Shown here one piece after another: positions 13,827 through 21,454 of a stretch of DNA of 36,751 bases (position 1 is its first letter; each line of letters opens with the position of its first letter). Position numbers and translations under genes: made by a program. The notes under the pieces are model-generated. The model did not search any database, was not told where the DNA came from, and saw only the letters and a list, made by a program, of their open reading frames with translations. This DNA comes from Pedobacter sp. (GTDB taxonomy: Bacteria > Bacteroidota > Bacteroidia > Sphingobacteriales > Sphingobacteriaceae), in NCBI RefSeq assembly GCF_031119335.1, contig NZ_JAVHXT010000025.1:1-36751 (forward strand), in the 5' to 3' direction.

Positions 13827-14275
13827 ATGAACCACCACCTACTCCTCATCATCCACCTCATTTGCGCCACAGTTTGGGTTGGCGGACATTTATACATCGC
13901 CATCCGTGTTTTGCCGAAAACTTTAAAATCTAAAGACTGCACTGAACTTTTAGCAATGGAAAAAAGCTACGAACCTTTAGGAATGAGTGCCCTGGCTTTA
14001 TTAATAATCACTGGAATTTGGATGACGCTACAATTTGGAATTTCGTTAGACCAATGGTTTTCGTTCTCCAATCCGATAGAAAAAGTAACCTCGACAAGCT
14101 ATTACTACTTTTCAGCACCTTTCTGTTAGCCATTAGTGCACAAACTAGGGTGGTACCAAAACTTAAACGCAACCCTAAAAAGCTAATTGAAATGGCGTTA
14201 CATATTATTGCAGTAACGCTAATTGGCGTAACAATGTTGGTGTTGGGTTCCTTTGTTAGATACGGAGGAATTTAA
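13827..14275 (+). pseudogene. CopD-like membrane protein broken by a one-base deletion
   Basis: The first frame (from 13827) encodes HLICATVWVGGHLYIAIRVL and continues through a transmembrane segment to NPIEK. It then ends at a TAG near 14129. The next frame immediately continues the expected sequence (KLLLLFSTFLLAISAQTRV) to a stop at 14275. The total is 449 bases, so adding one base gives exactly 150 codons. The lost base lies between the five-A run at 14080-14084 and about 14097. Restored, the product would be a 149-residue membrane protein with about four helices, like small CopD-type copper proteins. A sequencing error in the A-run is a real alternative to a true mutation. Confidence 0.75.
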
Positions 14276-15486
14276 TCCAGAGATTTTCGTTGAGTAACCT
14301 TTGCTACAAACATTCCAGCGGCACCGAGCAGTAAGACAACAGCTGCGCCAAAAAGCAATTCGTTAATCATGGGAACAGCGATGTAAGCAAAAGATGCCAC
14401 ACCTTGTATACCTAAAAACAATTCGTTCAGGAGAACCCCAAACATGAAAACAAAAGCCATCAGCTTTGCTGTTTTTGAAGGTTGAATTACCTTTTGTTCA
14501 AATAAAAACCCTAAAAGGAAAAGCGAATAAACGCCCAACAATACCAAGTGCAAATAAGCAATTACAATGGGTCTAAAACCAAAAACCAACTGACTTAAGG
14601 AAGGCACCACAGAAACGGCTTGCAAAGCAAATTTGAGCGTTAAAGCTAGTGCCACAACATAAAAAAACCATTTAAACCAAGCAGCAGATTTGGCTTTAGG
14701 CTTAAAATATTTGAATAACCGCATCAACAAAAACAACCAGGTAATCAACTGTAAAAATGTGGCCAATACCGTAATGATATATAACCAGTTAGGAAGCTGA
14801 GCCCATAGAATAGAAAGAAAAAAAGTGGGGATTACGGTTGCCGCAAATACATTAAAATTTTTATTTAACGATGGAAAATTTGCTGGCAAGTAATTCACCA
14901 TGATAGCCATACTACCAAAGAAAAACCAACCACTGTACTGAAAATGCAAATAATAGTAAACAGAACCCAAGTAATAATTATGGTCGATATTTTTCGTAGC
15001 CATCATGTAAGCGAGGAACAACGGACCTACAGCAGACACCACATTTAAAAGCAAACCCACTATAGACCACCGTTTTGCAGGATGTGGTTTAGGCAAACAC
15101 TTCAAATCTTTAATAAAAACAATGGCAAAAGCCACCGCTATGACAATAGATAGTGTAGAAAATGAAATGGAAATCGCTTTGTAGCCTTGTATGGTAAACG
15201 CAATCAACATCCCAAAAGAGGCAATTAGGTTCCAGGCCATCAACCAGTGGTACTTTTTACGCTTCAGCTCGCTTAGGTATGGAAAGCCAATCCACATCAG
15301 ACCTGCGTATAAAACTTGGCTGATCCAACCGCTAAAAGCAAAGTGAGAATGGGCGTGCAATAAGTTCTTTTGGTCAAAAAATGGAAAATCGAATGCAATT
15401 TTATAGCGCATCGTTACGCCATAGAGTGCAACAATGGCTAAATTTAACAAACCCCAACCCAACCACTTTTTAATACTGCCGTCCAT
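14272..15486 (-). CDS. Twelve-helix membrane protein resembling heme-copper oxidase subunit I
   Basis: The 404-residue protein is almost entirely hydrophobic, with about twelve helices. The second helix region carries LLHAHSHFAFSGW (H44, H46, H48), reminiscent of the haem-ligand helix of cbb3-type oxidases and NO reductases. Other membrane His are H181 (YYYLHFQYSGWF) and H313 (YLHLVLLG). The usual His-His pair of the copper B site is not evident, so it may be a haem protein without oxidase activity or a distant relative. The start shares one base with the stop of the Crp/Fnr gene (TAATG), so the two are coupled. The 3' end overlaps the convergent CopD-like pseudogene by 4 bases. A link to NO or N2O metabolism is inferred from the context. 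Confidence 0.5.
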   Translation of the reverse strand: MDGSIKKWLGWGLLNLAIVALYGVTMRYKIAFDFPFFDQKNLLHAHSHFAFSGWISQVLYAGLMWIGFPYLSELKRKKYHWLMAWNLIASFGMLIAFTIQGYKAISISFSTLSIVIAVAFAIVFIKDLKCLPKPHPAKRWSIVGLLLNVVSAVGPLFLAYMMATKNIDHNYYLGSVYYYLHFQYSGWFFFGSMAIMVNYLPANFPSLNKNFNVFAATVIPTFFLSILWAQLPNWLYIITVLATFLQLITWLFLLMRLFKYFKPKAKSAAWFKWFFYVVALALTLKFALQAVSVVPSLSQLVFGFRPIVIAYLHLVLLGVYSLFLLGFLFEQKVIQPSKTAKLMAFVFMFGVLLNELFLGIQGVASFAYIAVPMINELLFGAAVVLLLGAAGMFVAKVTQRKSLD

Positions 15487-16079
15487 TAATGATAATAAAG
15501 TTTATGGTTGATAATTTTCACTTTCCCATCTTTACTCATTCTGGTGAGAGTTCGTATCACGGTTTCTACCCTTAAGCCAGTAAAATCTGCTATTTGCTGC
15601 CTGGTGTAAGGCAATGGTTCGTTTGGGCAATCGCTAAAATTAGCTTTATTGTTGTTTAAGAACTGTGCTATTTTTTCTTCTGGAGTTTGCTGTACCCAAA
15701 CCTGCACCGCCGAAGCTTTTTTATAGATACGTTCGGCAAAAGTGTACATCATTCTTTCTAAATACTCCGGATAATCGTGAATAATACTTAGGTAATGTTC
15801 CTTCCTAATTTTTACCAGCACACCATCTGTATTTGCCTGTGCCGTACTCGGATAAACTTTACCCAACAACAACGGAGGTTCGCCAAAACTTTCACCAGCT
15901 TTAAAAACTCCCTGTATCAGTTCTTTTCCTTCGGCATTGGTAGAAAACATACGCACATCGCCAGAAACCAGCTGATAATAGTAATAGGGCATGGTGTCTT
16001 CATAGAAAAGAAAATCGCCTTTGGCAAATTTTCTGGCTACACCTCCATAGGTAATTAAAATATCGTAATCGATGTGCAT
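15486..16079 (-). CDS. Crp/Fnr-family transcription regulator, likely controller of the nos island
   Basis: The 197-residue protein has a cyclic-nucleotide-type beta-barrel (about 15-100), a long dimer helix (105-130) and a C-terminal winged helix (158-190). The recognition helix GLRVETVIRTLTRM has E172 and R176. They occupy the positions of the Glu and Arg in Fnr that read the TGA of its half-site, matching the TGA-N6-TCA operators at 2402-2417 and 9375-9390. There is only one Cys (C151), so the Fnr iron-sulfur cluster is excluded. A DNR/NnrR-type NO or haem sensor is the best guess from context. It is co-transcribed with the 404-residue membrane protein. Confidence 0.88.
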   Translation of the reverse strand: MHIDYDILITYGGVARKFAKGDFLFYEDTMPYYYYQLVSGDVRMFSTNAEGKELIQGVFKAGESFGEPPLLLGKVYPSTAQANTDGVLVKIRKEHYLSIIHDYPEYLERMMYTFAERIYKKASAVQVWVQQTPEEKIAQFLNNNKANFSDCPNEPLPYTRQQIADFTGLRVETVIRTLTRMSKDGKVKIINHKLYYH

Positions 16080-16108
16080 AAGGATGATTTTTTGAGATTG
16101 TTATTTTA

Positions 16109-16141
16109 AGACTTACGAAGTTTAAAAAACTTCGTAAGTCT
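16109..16141. repeat. Perfect 15-bp hairpin between azurin and Crp/Fnr genes
   Basis: Arms AGACTTACGAAGTTT and AAACTTCGTAAGTCT flank a three-A loop. It lies just after the azurin stop (minus strand) and 30 bases before the Crp/Fnr start. The minus strand has no long T-run after it, so it is either a weak terminator or attenuator of read-through, or a dispersed repeat. Confidence 0.7.
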
Positions 16142-16149
16142 ATGGAGTG

Positions 16150-16662
16150 TTACTCTACTATAAAAGTACCTTTCATTAAGGCAGAGTGTCCAGCGAACGA
16201 ACATAAAAATTCGTATGAACCTTTAGCGGGAGCAGTAAATTCGATGGTATCGCTTTCGCCACCACCAATTAATTTGGTATGTGCAATTACCTCTTTTTCA
16301 CTACCTGCCGGGATATAGTCTGTGCCCGAAGCAGCAATAGCTTTACCAGCAAAATCTGCTAAAACAACACCTTGCGCCAACAATACGAAATTATGTCCCA
16401 TCGCTGTTTTCGCCATTTTACCAGTGTGAGTTAAAGTCAATTTCACCGTTTGTCCTTCTTTCACTTTAATTTCCGATAGGTCAAACTTCATATCATCACC
16501 TGCATTAAGCGTAATTACAGCTTCATTCGCATTCGCTTCTGGTGCTGCAGATGTCGTTTCTTCTACTGGAGGTGTTACCGTTTCTTCAGTTTGTTTTTCA
16601 CTGTTTGTACAACTTGCAATTGTAAAAACTGCACCAGCTAATAAATAGATTACTTTTTTCAT
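16150..16662 (-). CDS. Azurin-like cupredoxin lipoprotein
   Basis: The 170-residue lipoprotein (signal ending TIASC, C18) has a Glu/Thr/Pro-rich linker to about residue 45 and an azurin domain. The type 1 copper ligands are all visible: H90 in GHNFVLL, C154 in FLCSFAGHSALMKG, H159 and M163. Azurins carry single electrons in the periplasm and can donate to copper enzymes, so NosZ is a plausible partner. It lies between the RIC and Crp/Fnr genes on the same strand. Confidence 0.92.
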   Translation of the reverse strand: MKKVIYLLAGAVFTIASCTNSEKQTEETVTPPVEETTSAAPEANANEAVITLNAGDDMKFDLSEIKVKEGQTVKLTLTHTGKMAKTAMGHNFVLLAQGVVLADFAGKAIAASGTDYIPAGSEKEVIAHTKLIGGGESDTIEFTAPAKGSYEFLCSFAGHSALMKGTFIVE

Positions 16663-16751
16663 TTTGTTATTTGTTATTTGTGATTAGTTTTTTAACTATT
16701 AAAGGAGTTCTTGGCCCTGTAAAGACGGCAGCGGTTTAGGAGCACAGACGG

Positions 16752-16810
16752 TGTCACATTGAGCTTGTCGAAATGTTTCTGCACAAGGCTTCGACAAGCT
16801 CAGCCTGACA
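16752..16810. repeat. Inverted repeat TGAGCTTGTCGAA/TTCGACAAGCTCA
   Basis: Perfect 13-bp inner arms at 16760-16772 and 16790-16802, extended outward by imperfect TGTCA ends, with a 17-base loop. I know this sequence type as a common dispersed intergenic repeat in Bacteroidota. It sits between the RIC and azurin genes. An apparent small reading frame across it is an artefact. Confidence 0.75.
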
Positions 16811-16858
16811 AGAGCACCATAGCCGTTTGCCTTCATTCTTATTGATTTATTTAAATTA

Positions 16859-17590
16859 TCAAACTGTCGCAATACGATTTGCTCCACTATTTTTTGCTTC
16901 CATTGCGATAGCCCTAGGGAACATAATGTTGTTTTCTAGATGGATGTGCAAATGCAAATCTTCCTCAAACTCTTGTAAAAGCGCAAGCGTTACACGGTAA
17001 GTATTACAAGCATCCTCTGATGGTGTATAGTTGTCTGTCAACTCTGCAATTCTTCTAAAGCGCTCACCTTCTGCAGTATGTTCGTGCATCATCATGTTAA
17101 TCGGATTTTGAACAGTTCCAAATGGAGCAGCAACCGTATCGCCAGCAGCCATCTTTCTCACAAATGGAAATAAAATCTGTTCCTCTTTTTGCATGTGTGC
17201 AGTTAGTTCTTCTACACAGCCTCTAAATAAATCCTGTACTTCTAACAGTTCTGGATGCCTGCCACCATGTACACTTGCCACCTTATTTAAAAACGGTACA
17301 ATCTCTACAATCTTTTCCTGCACATACCTGTGATGTTTCTTTTCTACATAATCTGCCAATAAATCTAAAGGCCAAGAATTATAGTCTGCCACCGGATTGT
17401 TAGTCTTTGTGGTCACTTCTTCTAAATCTCCTATTACTAAAGCCGGGTCAATCGATTTTTTAGCGCAAGCTTCTGCTATAGTTCTATTTCCAGCGCAACA
17501 AAAATCTATTCCTTGTTTTTTAAATACTGATGCAGTGCGGTAGTCCTTTGCTACCAAATCGCCTACAATGGTTTGTTCTTTAATGTTCAT
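16859..17590 (-). CDS. ric: Iron-sulfur cluster repair di-iron protein (RIC/ScdA/YtfE)
   Basis: The 243-residue cytoplasmic protein has the ScdA N-terminal domain with GIDFCCAGNRTIAEAC (C31, C32, C42). A hemerythrin-like di-iron domain follows, with HHRYVQEKI, HGGRHPEL, HMQKEEQILFPF, HEH and HIHLENNIMFPR. Proteins of this family repair Fe-S clusters damaged by NO or oxidants. A 17-bp operator-like element at 17620-17636, 30 bases before the start, is shared with the upstream Rrf2 gene, implying control by that regulator. Confidence 0.92.
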   Translation of the reverse strand: MNIKEQTIVGDLVAKDYRTASVFKKQGIDFCCAGNRTIAEACAKKSIDPALVIGDLEEVTTKTNNPVADYNSWPLDLLADYVEKKHHRYVQEKIVEIVPFLNKVASVHGGRHPELLEVQDLFRGCVEELTAHMQKEEQILFPFVRKMAAGDTVAAPFGTVQNPINMMMHEHTAEGERFRRIAELTDNYTPSEDACNTYRVTLALLQEFEEDLHLHIHLENNIMFPRAIAMEAKNSGANRIATV

Positions 17591-17619
17591 CGTACTCTAT
17601 TTAAATTATTAATACATTT

Positions 17620-17636
17620 AAGGATATAAATACCTT
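17620..17636 (-). promoter_or_regulatory. Putative Rrf2 operator before the RIC gene
   Basis: The minus strand reads AAGGTATTTATATCCTT, with AAGG/CCTT ends around an AT centre. It matches the element before the Rrf2 gene at 13 of 17 positions and resembles the AAG-A/T-rich-CTT layout of NsrR sites. Confidence 0.5.
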
Positions 17637-17660
17637 TTTATCTTTTATTACTATAAAAAA

Positions 17661-18092
17661 TTATCGTTTTAAAAAGGTTAAACTTTGTTCTAATTCTTCA
17701 GAAAGCTCACCCATTTTTGCATTTTCCAACATCAATTTCATCTCCCCTCTTATTTTTTTAAATTGATTATGAATTGGGCAAGGATGATCTTCTGAACACT
17801 CTTTTAACCCCAAGCCACAACCCGTAAAAATCTTATCGCCATCAATGACCTTCACTACGTCTGCCAAAGATCTTTTTAATGAATATTGATCGTGGTAAAA
17901 TCCTCCAGTTGGTCCTTTGGCAGATTGGACCAGACCTCTCCTACTTAGATCTTGCAAAATCTTTGCGATGAAATGCTCAGGAGAATCAATTCCCTGCGCT
18001 ATTTCCTTTATACCTACCCTACTGCCGTCTTTAGACCTATGGGCGATATAAATCATTGCTCTAATAGCGTACTCGCAAGTTTTTGAAAACAT
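17661..18092 (-). CDS. Rrf2-family regulator with three cysteines (NsrR/IscR-like)
   Basis: The 143-residue regulator starts MFSKTCEYAIRAM, a typical Rrf2 N-terminus, with a winged helix and the wing AKGPTGGF (58-65). The cluster-binding cysteines are C92, C99 and C105 (CGLGLKECSEDHPC), so it probably holds an Fe-S cluster that could sense NO. I chose the ATG at 18092; a longer in-frame start at 18221 would include the promoter and operator. It is followed after 70 bases by the RIC gene, its likely target. Confidence 0.9.
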   Translation of the reverse strand: MFSKTCEYAIRAMIYIAHRSKDGSRVGIKEIAQGIDSPEHFIAKILQDLSRRGLVQSAKGPTGGFYHDQYSLKRSLADVVKVIDGDKIFTGCGLGLKECSEDHPCPIHNQFKKIRGEMKLMLENAKMGELSEELEQSLTFLKR

Positions 18093-18111
18093 GGTTAATT
18101 CTTTTACACAA

Positions 18112-18119
18112 CAAAGTAA
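18112..18119 (-). promoter_or_regulatory. Near-consensus -7 box of the Rrf2 gene
   Basis: The minus strand reads TTACTTTG, one base from TAnnTTTG. The predicted start near 18105 would place the element at 18135-18151 at about -30 to -46, across the -33 region, consistent with repression. Confidence 0.45.
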
Positions 18120-18134
18120 ATGTATTTCCAAATA

Positions 18135-18151
18135 AAAGACAAAAATATCTT
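18135..18151 (-). promoter_or_regulatory. Putative autoregulatory operator of the Rrf2 gene
   Basis: The minus strand reads AAGATATTTTTGTCTTT. It sits within a wider inverted repeat AATAAAAGA/TCTTTTATT. With the RIC element it gives the shared pattern AAGRTATTTnTRTCYTT. Confidence 0.5.
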
Positions 18152-18426
18152 TTATTAAATTATCTGCTGAACGTAATTTAAAACAACATATAGGTTTTAA
18201 ATGATTTTTGTACATCACCATTAAAACTTTTAAACTACTTCATACCAAGCTGATATCCGCATCGTTAAATGTCTGTTATCAACAGATGTTAATTTCTTAT
18301 GTTGATAGCTAATTGCATTAATTCTATTTTAGTACCAACCCAATCTGAAACTAACGCACACACAAGTTTCGGCTGGAATTTGTTTAGAGTAATGCTGCGA
18401 GGCTACTTAAAAGAGAATATACACAA

Positions 18427-21400
18427 ATGAAGAAAAAATATTTATTGGTTCCCCTATTTGTCGCCAGTGGTTATGGATTTGGCTATGCTCAAATTAGTCC
18501 TTTGGTGAAGTTAAACCAAAATTACCAAAGTGGCCTGGAGCTGCTAGAAAATGAGAAATATGTTGCCGCGGCACAACAGTTTAAAATGGTTGAACAGTTT
18601 AGAAATAAACCCAGCACGCAACAATTAAGCAATGCCGAACTCACTACACTTAAAGAAAATGCGAAGTTTTATGCAGCCGTTTGTGCTATAGAATTGGGCA
18701 ACGACGATTCAGAAGCGCTTTTCCAAGAGTTTATTAGAGAATATCCTTTAAACCCAAATACAAAACTAGCTTACTTCTATATGGGTAAGGCTTATTTTGG
18801 GCAGAAAAACTATACCAAGGCACTAGAATGGTTTAACCAGGCAGATCCTACTTCATTATCGGGCAAACAACGTTTAGAATATCAGTTTAAACAAGGATAT
18901 GCCTATTTTGAGCAGAACGATGTTGATAAAGCAGAACCATTATTTGAGGCGGTTAAAAAAGAAGATTCGCCATTTAAGGAAAGTGCTACTTACTACTTTG
19001 CCTACATCAACTATCTAAATAAGGAATATAAAACTGCTTTAGCCAACTTCGAAAAATTAAAAGGTTCGCCAACTTACGAAGCCAGTTATCCTTATTATAT
19101 TACTTCGATGTATTATTTGGACGAGCGTTACGATGATGTGATTGACTACGCTGTCCCGATGATGGAAAAAACCAAGCAAAAATATGAAGCAGAAATGCTG
19201 AGCTTGGTGGCTGCTTCCTACTTCTCAAAATCGGAGTTTAAAAATGCGGAAAAGTATTTTGCTGCCTACTACGAAAAAGACAAGAACCAAGTAAAAAACA
19301 ACCTTTTTGTATATCAGTATGGTTATTCGCTTTTCCAAAATGGGAAAAACAAAGAAGCAGTTAGCGTACTAGAAAAGTTAAACACAGACGATGTTTATTT
19401 GCAGAACGGTATGTTCACTTTAGGTAAAGCGGCTTTAAAACTGAACCTAAAAGAAAAAGCTAGAAGTGCGTTTTTCAGGGCATCTAGATTAGATTTCGAT
19501 AAGAACTTACAGGAAGAAGCCTGGATTAGCTATGCGAAACTTAGCTATGAACTGGAGTTTAACCAACAAGCCTTAGAGGCAACTCAAAACTTCCTGAAAA
19601 CTTTCCCTAACTCTAGAAGAATTAACGAAGCTAAAACTTTGCTTGGCGAAATTTTATTGACCAGCAAAAACTATCAAGCTGCAATTGATATTTTAGAACC
19701 AATTCCAAATAAAACTCCAGAAGCCAAAGCTGCCTATCAAAAAGTAACTTACTTCCGCGGACTGGAGTTTTACAACGAAAGAGCGTTTCCTAATGCCTTA
19801 TCAATGTTTCTTCGCTCAGAAAACTTTAAGGAAGACAAAGAAATTTATGCATTGAGCACCTATTGGAGAGCCGAAGCTGCTTACGAGTTGCGTAAATATG
19901 GCGAAGCTGTGAGCACCTTCGAGAAATTCTTAGCAATGGAAGAAGCGAAACAAACCGATGTTTACAACTTCGCAAATTATGCTTTGGGCTACGCCGCTTT
20001 TGAAGATGAAAAATACGCAAAAGCCGCCAACTACTTTGAACGTTTTTTAAGAGGTGCCGACAAAGACGCTAAAACAGTAAATGATGCTGTGATACGTTTG
20101 GCAGATTCTTACTTTGTAAACAAAAACTATGGCGATGCTTTAGTGTACTACAATCGCATTATCGCTAACAAGCAAACAGGAGAAGATTATGCACTTTTCC
20201 AACGTGGAATGATACAAGGCCTGCAAAAACAAGACGATGCCAAAATTTCGACGATGCAAAGCTTGTTGAAACAATTCCCTAATTCGAATTATGCAGATGA
20301 TGCCGGTTTCGAAACTGCTTATACTTATTTCAACAAAGGCGATCACGAGAAATCTAAAACAGATTTAGTTGGCTTAATTGCAAAATATCCTCGAAGCAGT
20401 TATGTGCCGAAAGCTTTGTTAACCATCGGTTTGGTTCAGTACAATCAAGATCAAGATGAATTGGCTCTGGAGTCATTCAAGAAAGTAATTAGAGATTACC
20501 CAAGTACACCAGAAGCAAAACAATCGTTAGAATCTATCAAAAATATCTATGTAGATCGTGGCGATGCTACAGGTTTCATCAGCTATGCTGCAACTACTCC
20601 ATTGGGCAATTACTCGTTAAGCGAACAGGACAACATCATGTTCCAATCGGCACACAACATTTATTTACGTGGCGATGCCAAAGGTGCTTATGAAGCGATC
20701 AACGCATATTTAGATAAATTTCCTAAACCAATTCATGATAAGGAAGCTAAATTTATCAGAGCAGAATCTTTGGTGAAATTGGGGCGTTCGGCAGAAGCGA
20801 TCCAAGATTACGATTACATTTTGAACGACTGGACCAGCGAATACACCGAGCGTTCTTTGATGAGTGTTTCTAAGGTATTAATGCAAGAAAAGAAATACAA
20901 TGAAGCTGTAGTTTATTTGAAAAGGTTAGAAACTACTGCAGATTACAAAGCTCATCATAGTTATGCCATCAATAATTTGATTAAAGCTTACAATGAATTG
21001 AACATGCCAGATGATATGTTAAAGTATGCTGAAATGATCAAAACATCTGACAAAGCATCGGAAGAAGAGAAAAACAGCTCTGATTTATACGCAGGTAAAG
21101 CTTTCTTATTAAAAGCAGATACCACATCGGCAGTAAAAGCATTTAATAATGTTGTTGCCAAAACAAAAACTTTAGCTGCTGCAGAGGCCAAATACAACCT
21201 AGCATTTTTACAATATGCCAAAGGCGATTACAAGACATCGCAAAAAACTTGTTTCGATTTAATTAACAATATGCCTTCTTACGATTATTGGGTGGCAAAA
21301 TCTTTCATCCTTTTAGCTGATAATTATTTGGCTTTAAAAGATAAGATGCAAGCGAAAAGCACCTTGCTAAGTATCATCGACAACTATGAAGGAAACGACG

Positions 21401-21444
21401 ATATTGTACCTACGGCAAAAGAGAAATTGGCAAAAATCAACTAG
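18427..21444 (+). CDS. Large periplasmic TPR protein
   Basis: The 1005-residue protein has a signal peptide (about 1-22, ending GYAQ). The rest is almost entirely tetratricopeptide-like helix pairs, for example LAYFYMGKAYFGQKNYTKALEWF and AIRLADSYF-type repeats. Such arrays hold protein complexes together. It is the first of six closely spaced genes whose other products are an outer-membrane barrel, an HU/SPOR protein and an ExbB-ExbD-TonB complex. It therefore probably acts in the periplasm in an energised envelope machine. I do not know a specific function. Confidence 0.85.
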   Translation: MKKKYLLVPLFVASGYGFGYAQISPLVKLNQNYQSGLELLENEKYVAAAQQFKMVEQFRNKPSTQQLSNAELTTLKENAKFYAAVCAIELGNDDSEALFQEFIREYPLNPNTKLAYFYMGKAYFGQKNYTKALEWFNQADPTSLSGKQRLEYQFKQGYAYFEQNDVDKAEPLFEAVKKEDSPFKESATYYFAYINYLNKEYKTALANFEKLKGSPTYEASYPYYITSMYYLDERYDDVIDYAVPMMEKTKQKYEAEMLSLVAASYFSKSEFKNAEKYFAAYYEKDKNQVKNNLFVYQYGYSLFQNGKNKEAVSVLEKLNTDDVYLQNGMFTLGKAALKLNLKEKARSAFFRASRLDFDKNLQEEAWISYAKLSYELEFNQQALEATQNFLKTFPNSRRINEAKTLLGEILLTSKNYQAAIDILEPIPNKTPEAKAAYQKVTYFRGLEFYNERAFPNALSMFLRSENFKEDKEIYALSTYWRAEAAYELRKYGEAVSTFEKFLAMEEAKQTDVYNFANYALGYAAFEDEKYAKAANYFERFLRGADKDAKTVNDAVIRLADSYFVNKNYGDALVYYNRIIANKQTGEDYALFQRGMIQGLQKQDDAKISTMQSLLKQFPNSNYADDAGFETAYTYFNKGDHEKSKTDLVGLIAKYPRSSYVPKALLTIGLVQYNQDQDELALESFKKVIRDYPSTPEAKQSLESIKNIYVDRGDATGFISYAATTPLGNYSLSEQDNIMFQSAHNIYLRGDAKGAYEAINAYLDKFPKPIHDKEAKFIRAESLVKLGRSAEAIQDYDYILNDWTSEYTERSLMSVSKVLMQEKKYNEAVVYLKRLETTADYKAHHSYAINNLIKAYNELNMPDDMLKYAEMIKTSDKASEEEKNSSDLYAGKAFLLKADTTSAVKAFNNVVAKTKTLAAAEAKYNLAFLQYAKGDYKTSQKTCFDLINNMPSYDYWVAKSFILLADNYLALKDKMQAKSTLLSIIDNYEGNDDIVPTAKEKLAKIN

Positions 21445-21454
21445 AAAACACACA

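Larger units (their letters stand above)
18093..18426. other. Intergenic region between divergent Rrf2 gene and TPR operon
   Basis: This 334-base gap holds the Rrf2 operator (18135-18151) and near-consensus -7 box (18112-18119) on the left. On the right I found no exact TAnnTTTG box for the TPR operon. A near match, GAATTTG, lies around 18380. No other gene or RNA is evident. Confidence 0.6.

Noticed and set aside
14018..14129. Programmed frameshift in the CopD-like gene
   Set aside because: No slippery heptamer with a following hairpin or stop was evident; a simple one-base loss explains the two frames.
16699..16887. Small minus-strand frame between RIC and azurin
   Set aside because: It is a translation of the inverted repeat at 16752-16810 and overlaps the RIC end.
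17661..18221. Longer Rrf2 protein starting at 18221
   Set aside because: The extension covers the likely promoter and operator; Rrf2 proteins begin at the MFSKTCEYAI-type sequence encoded from 18092.
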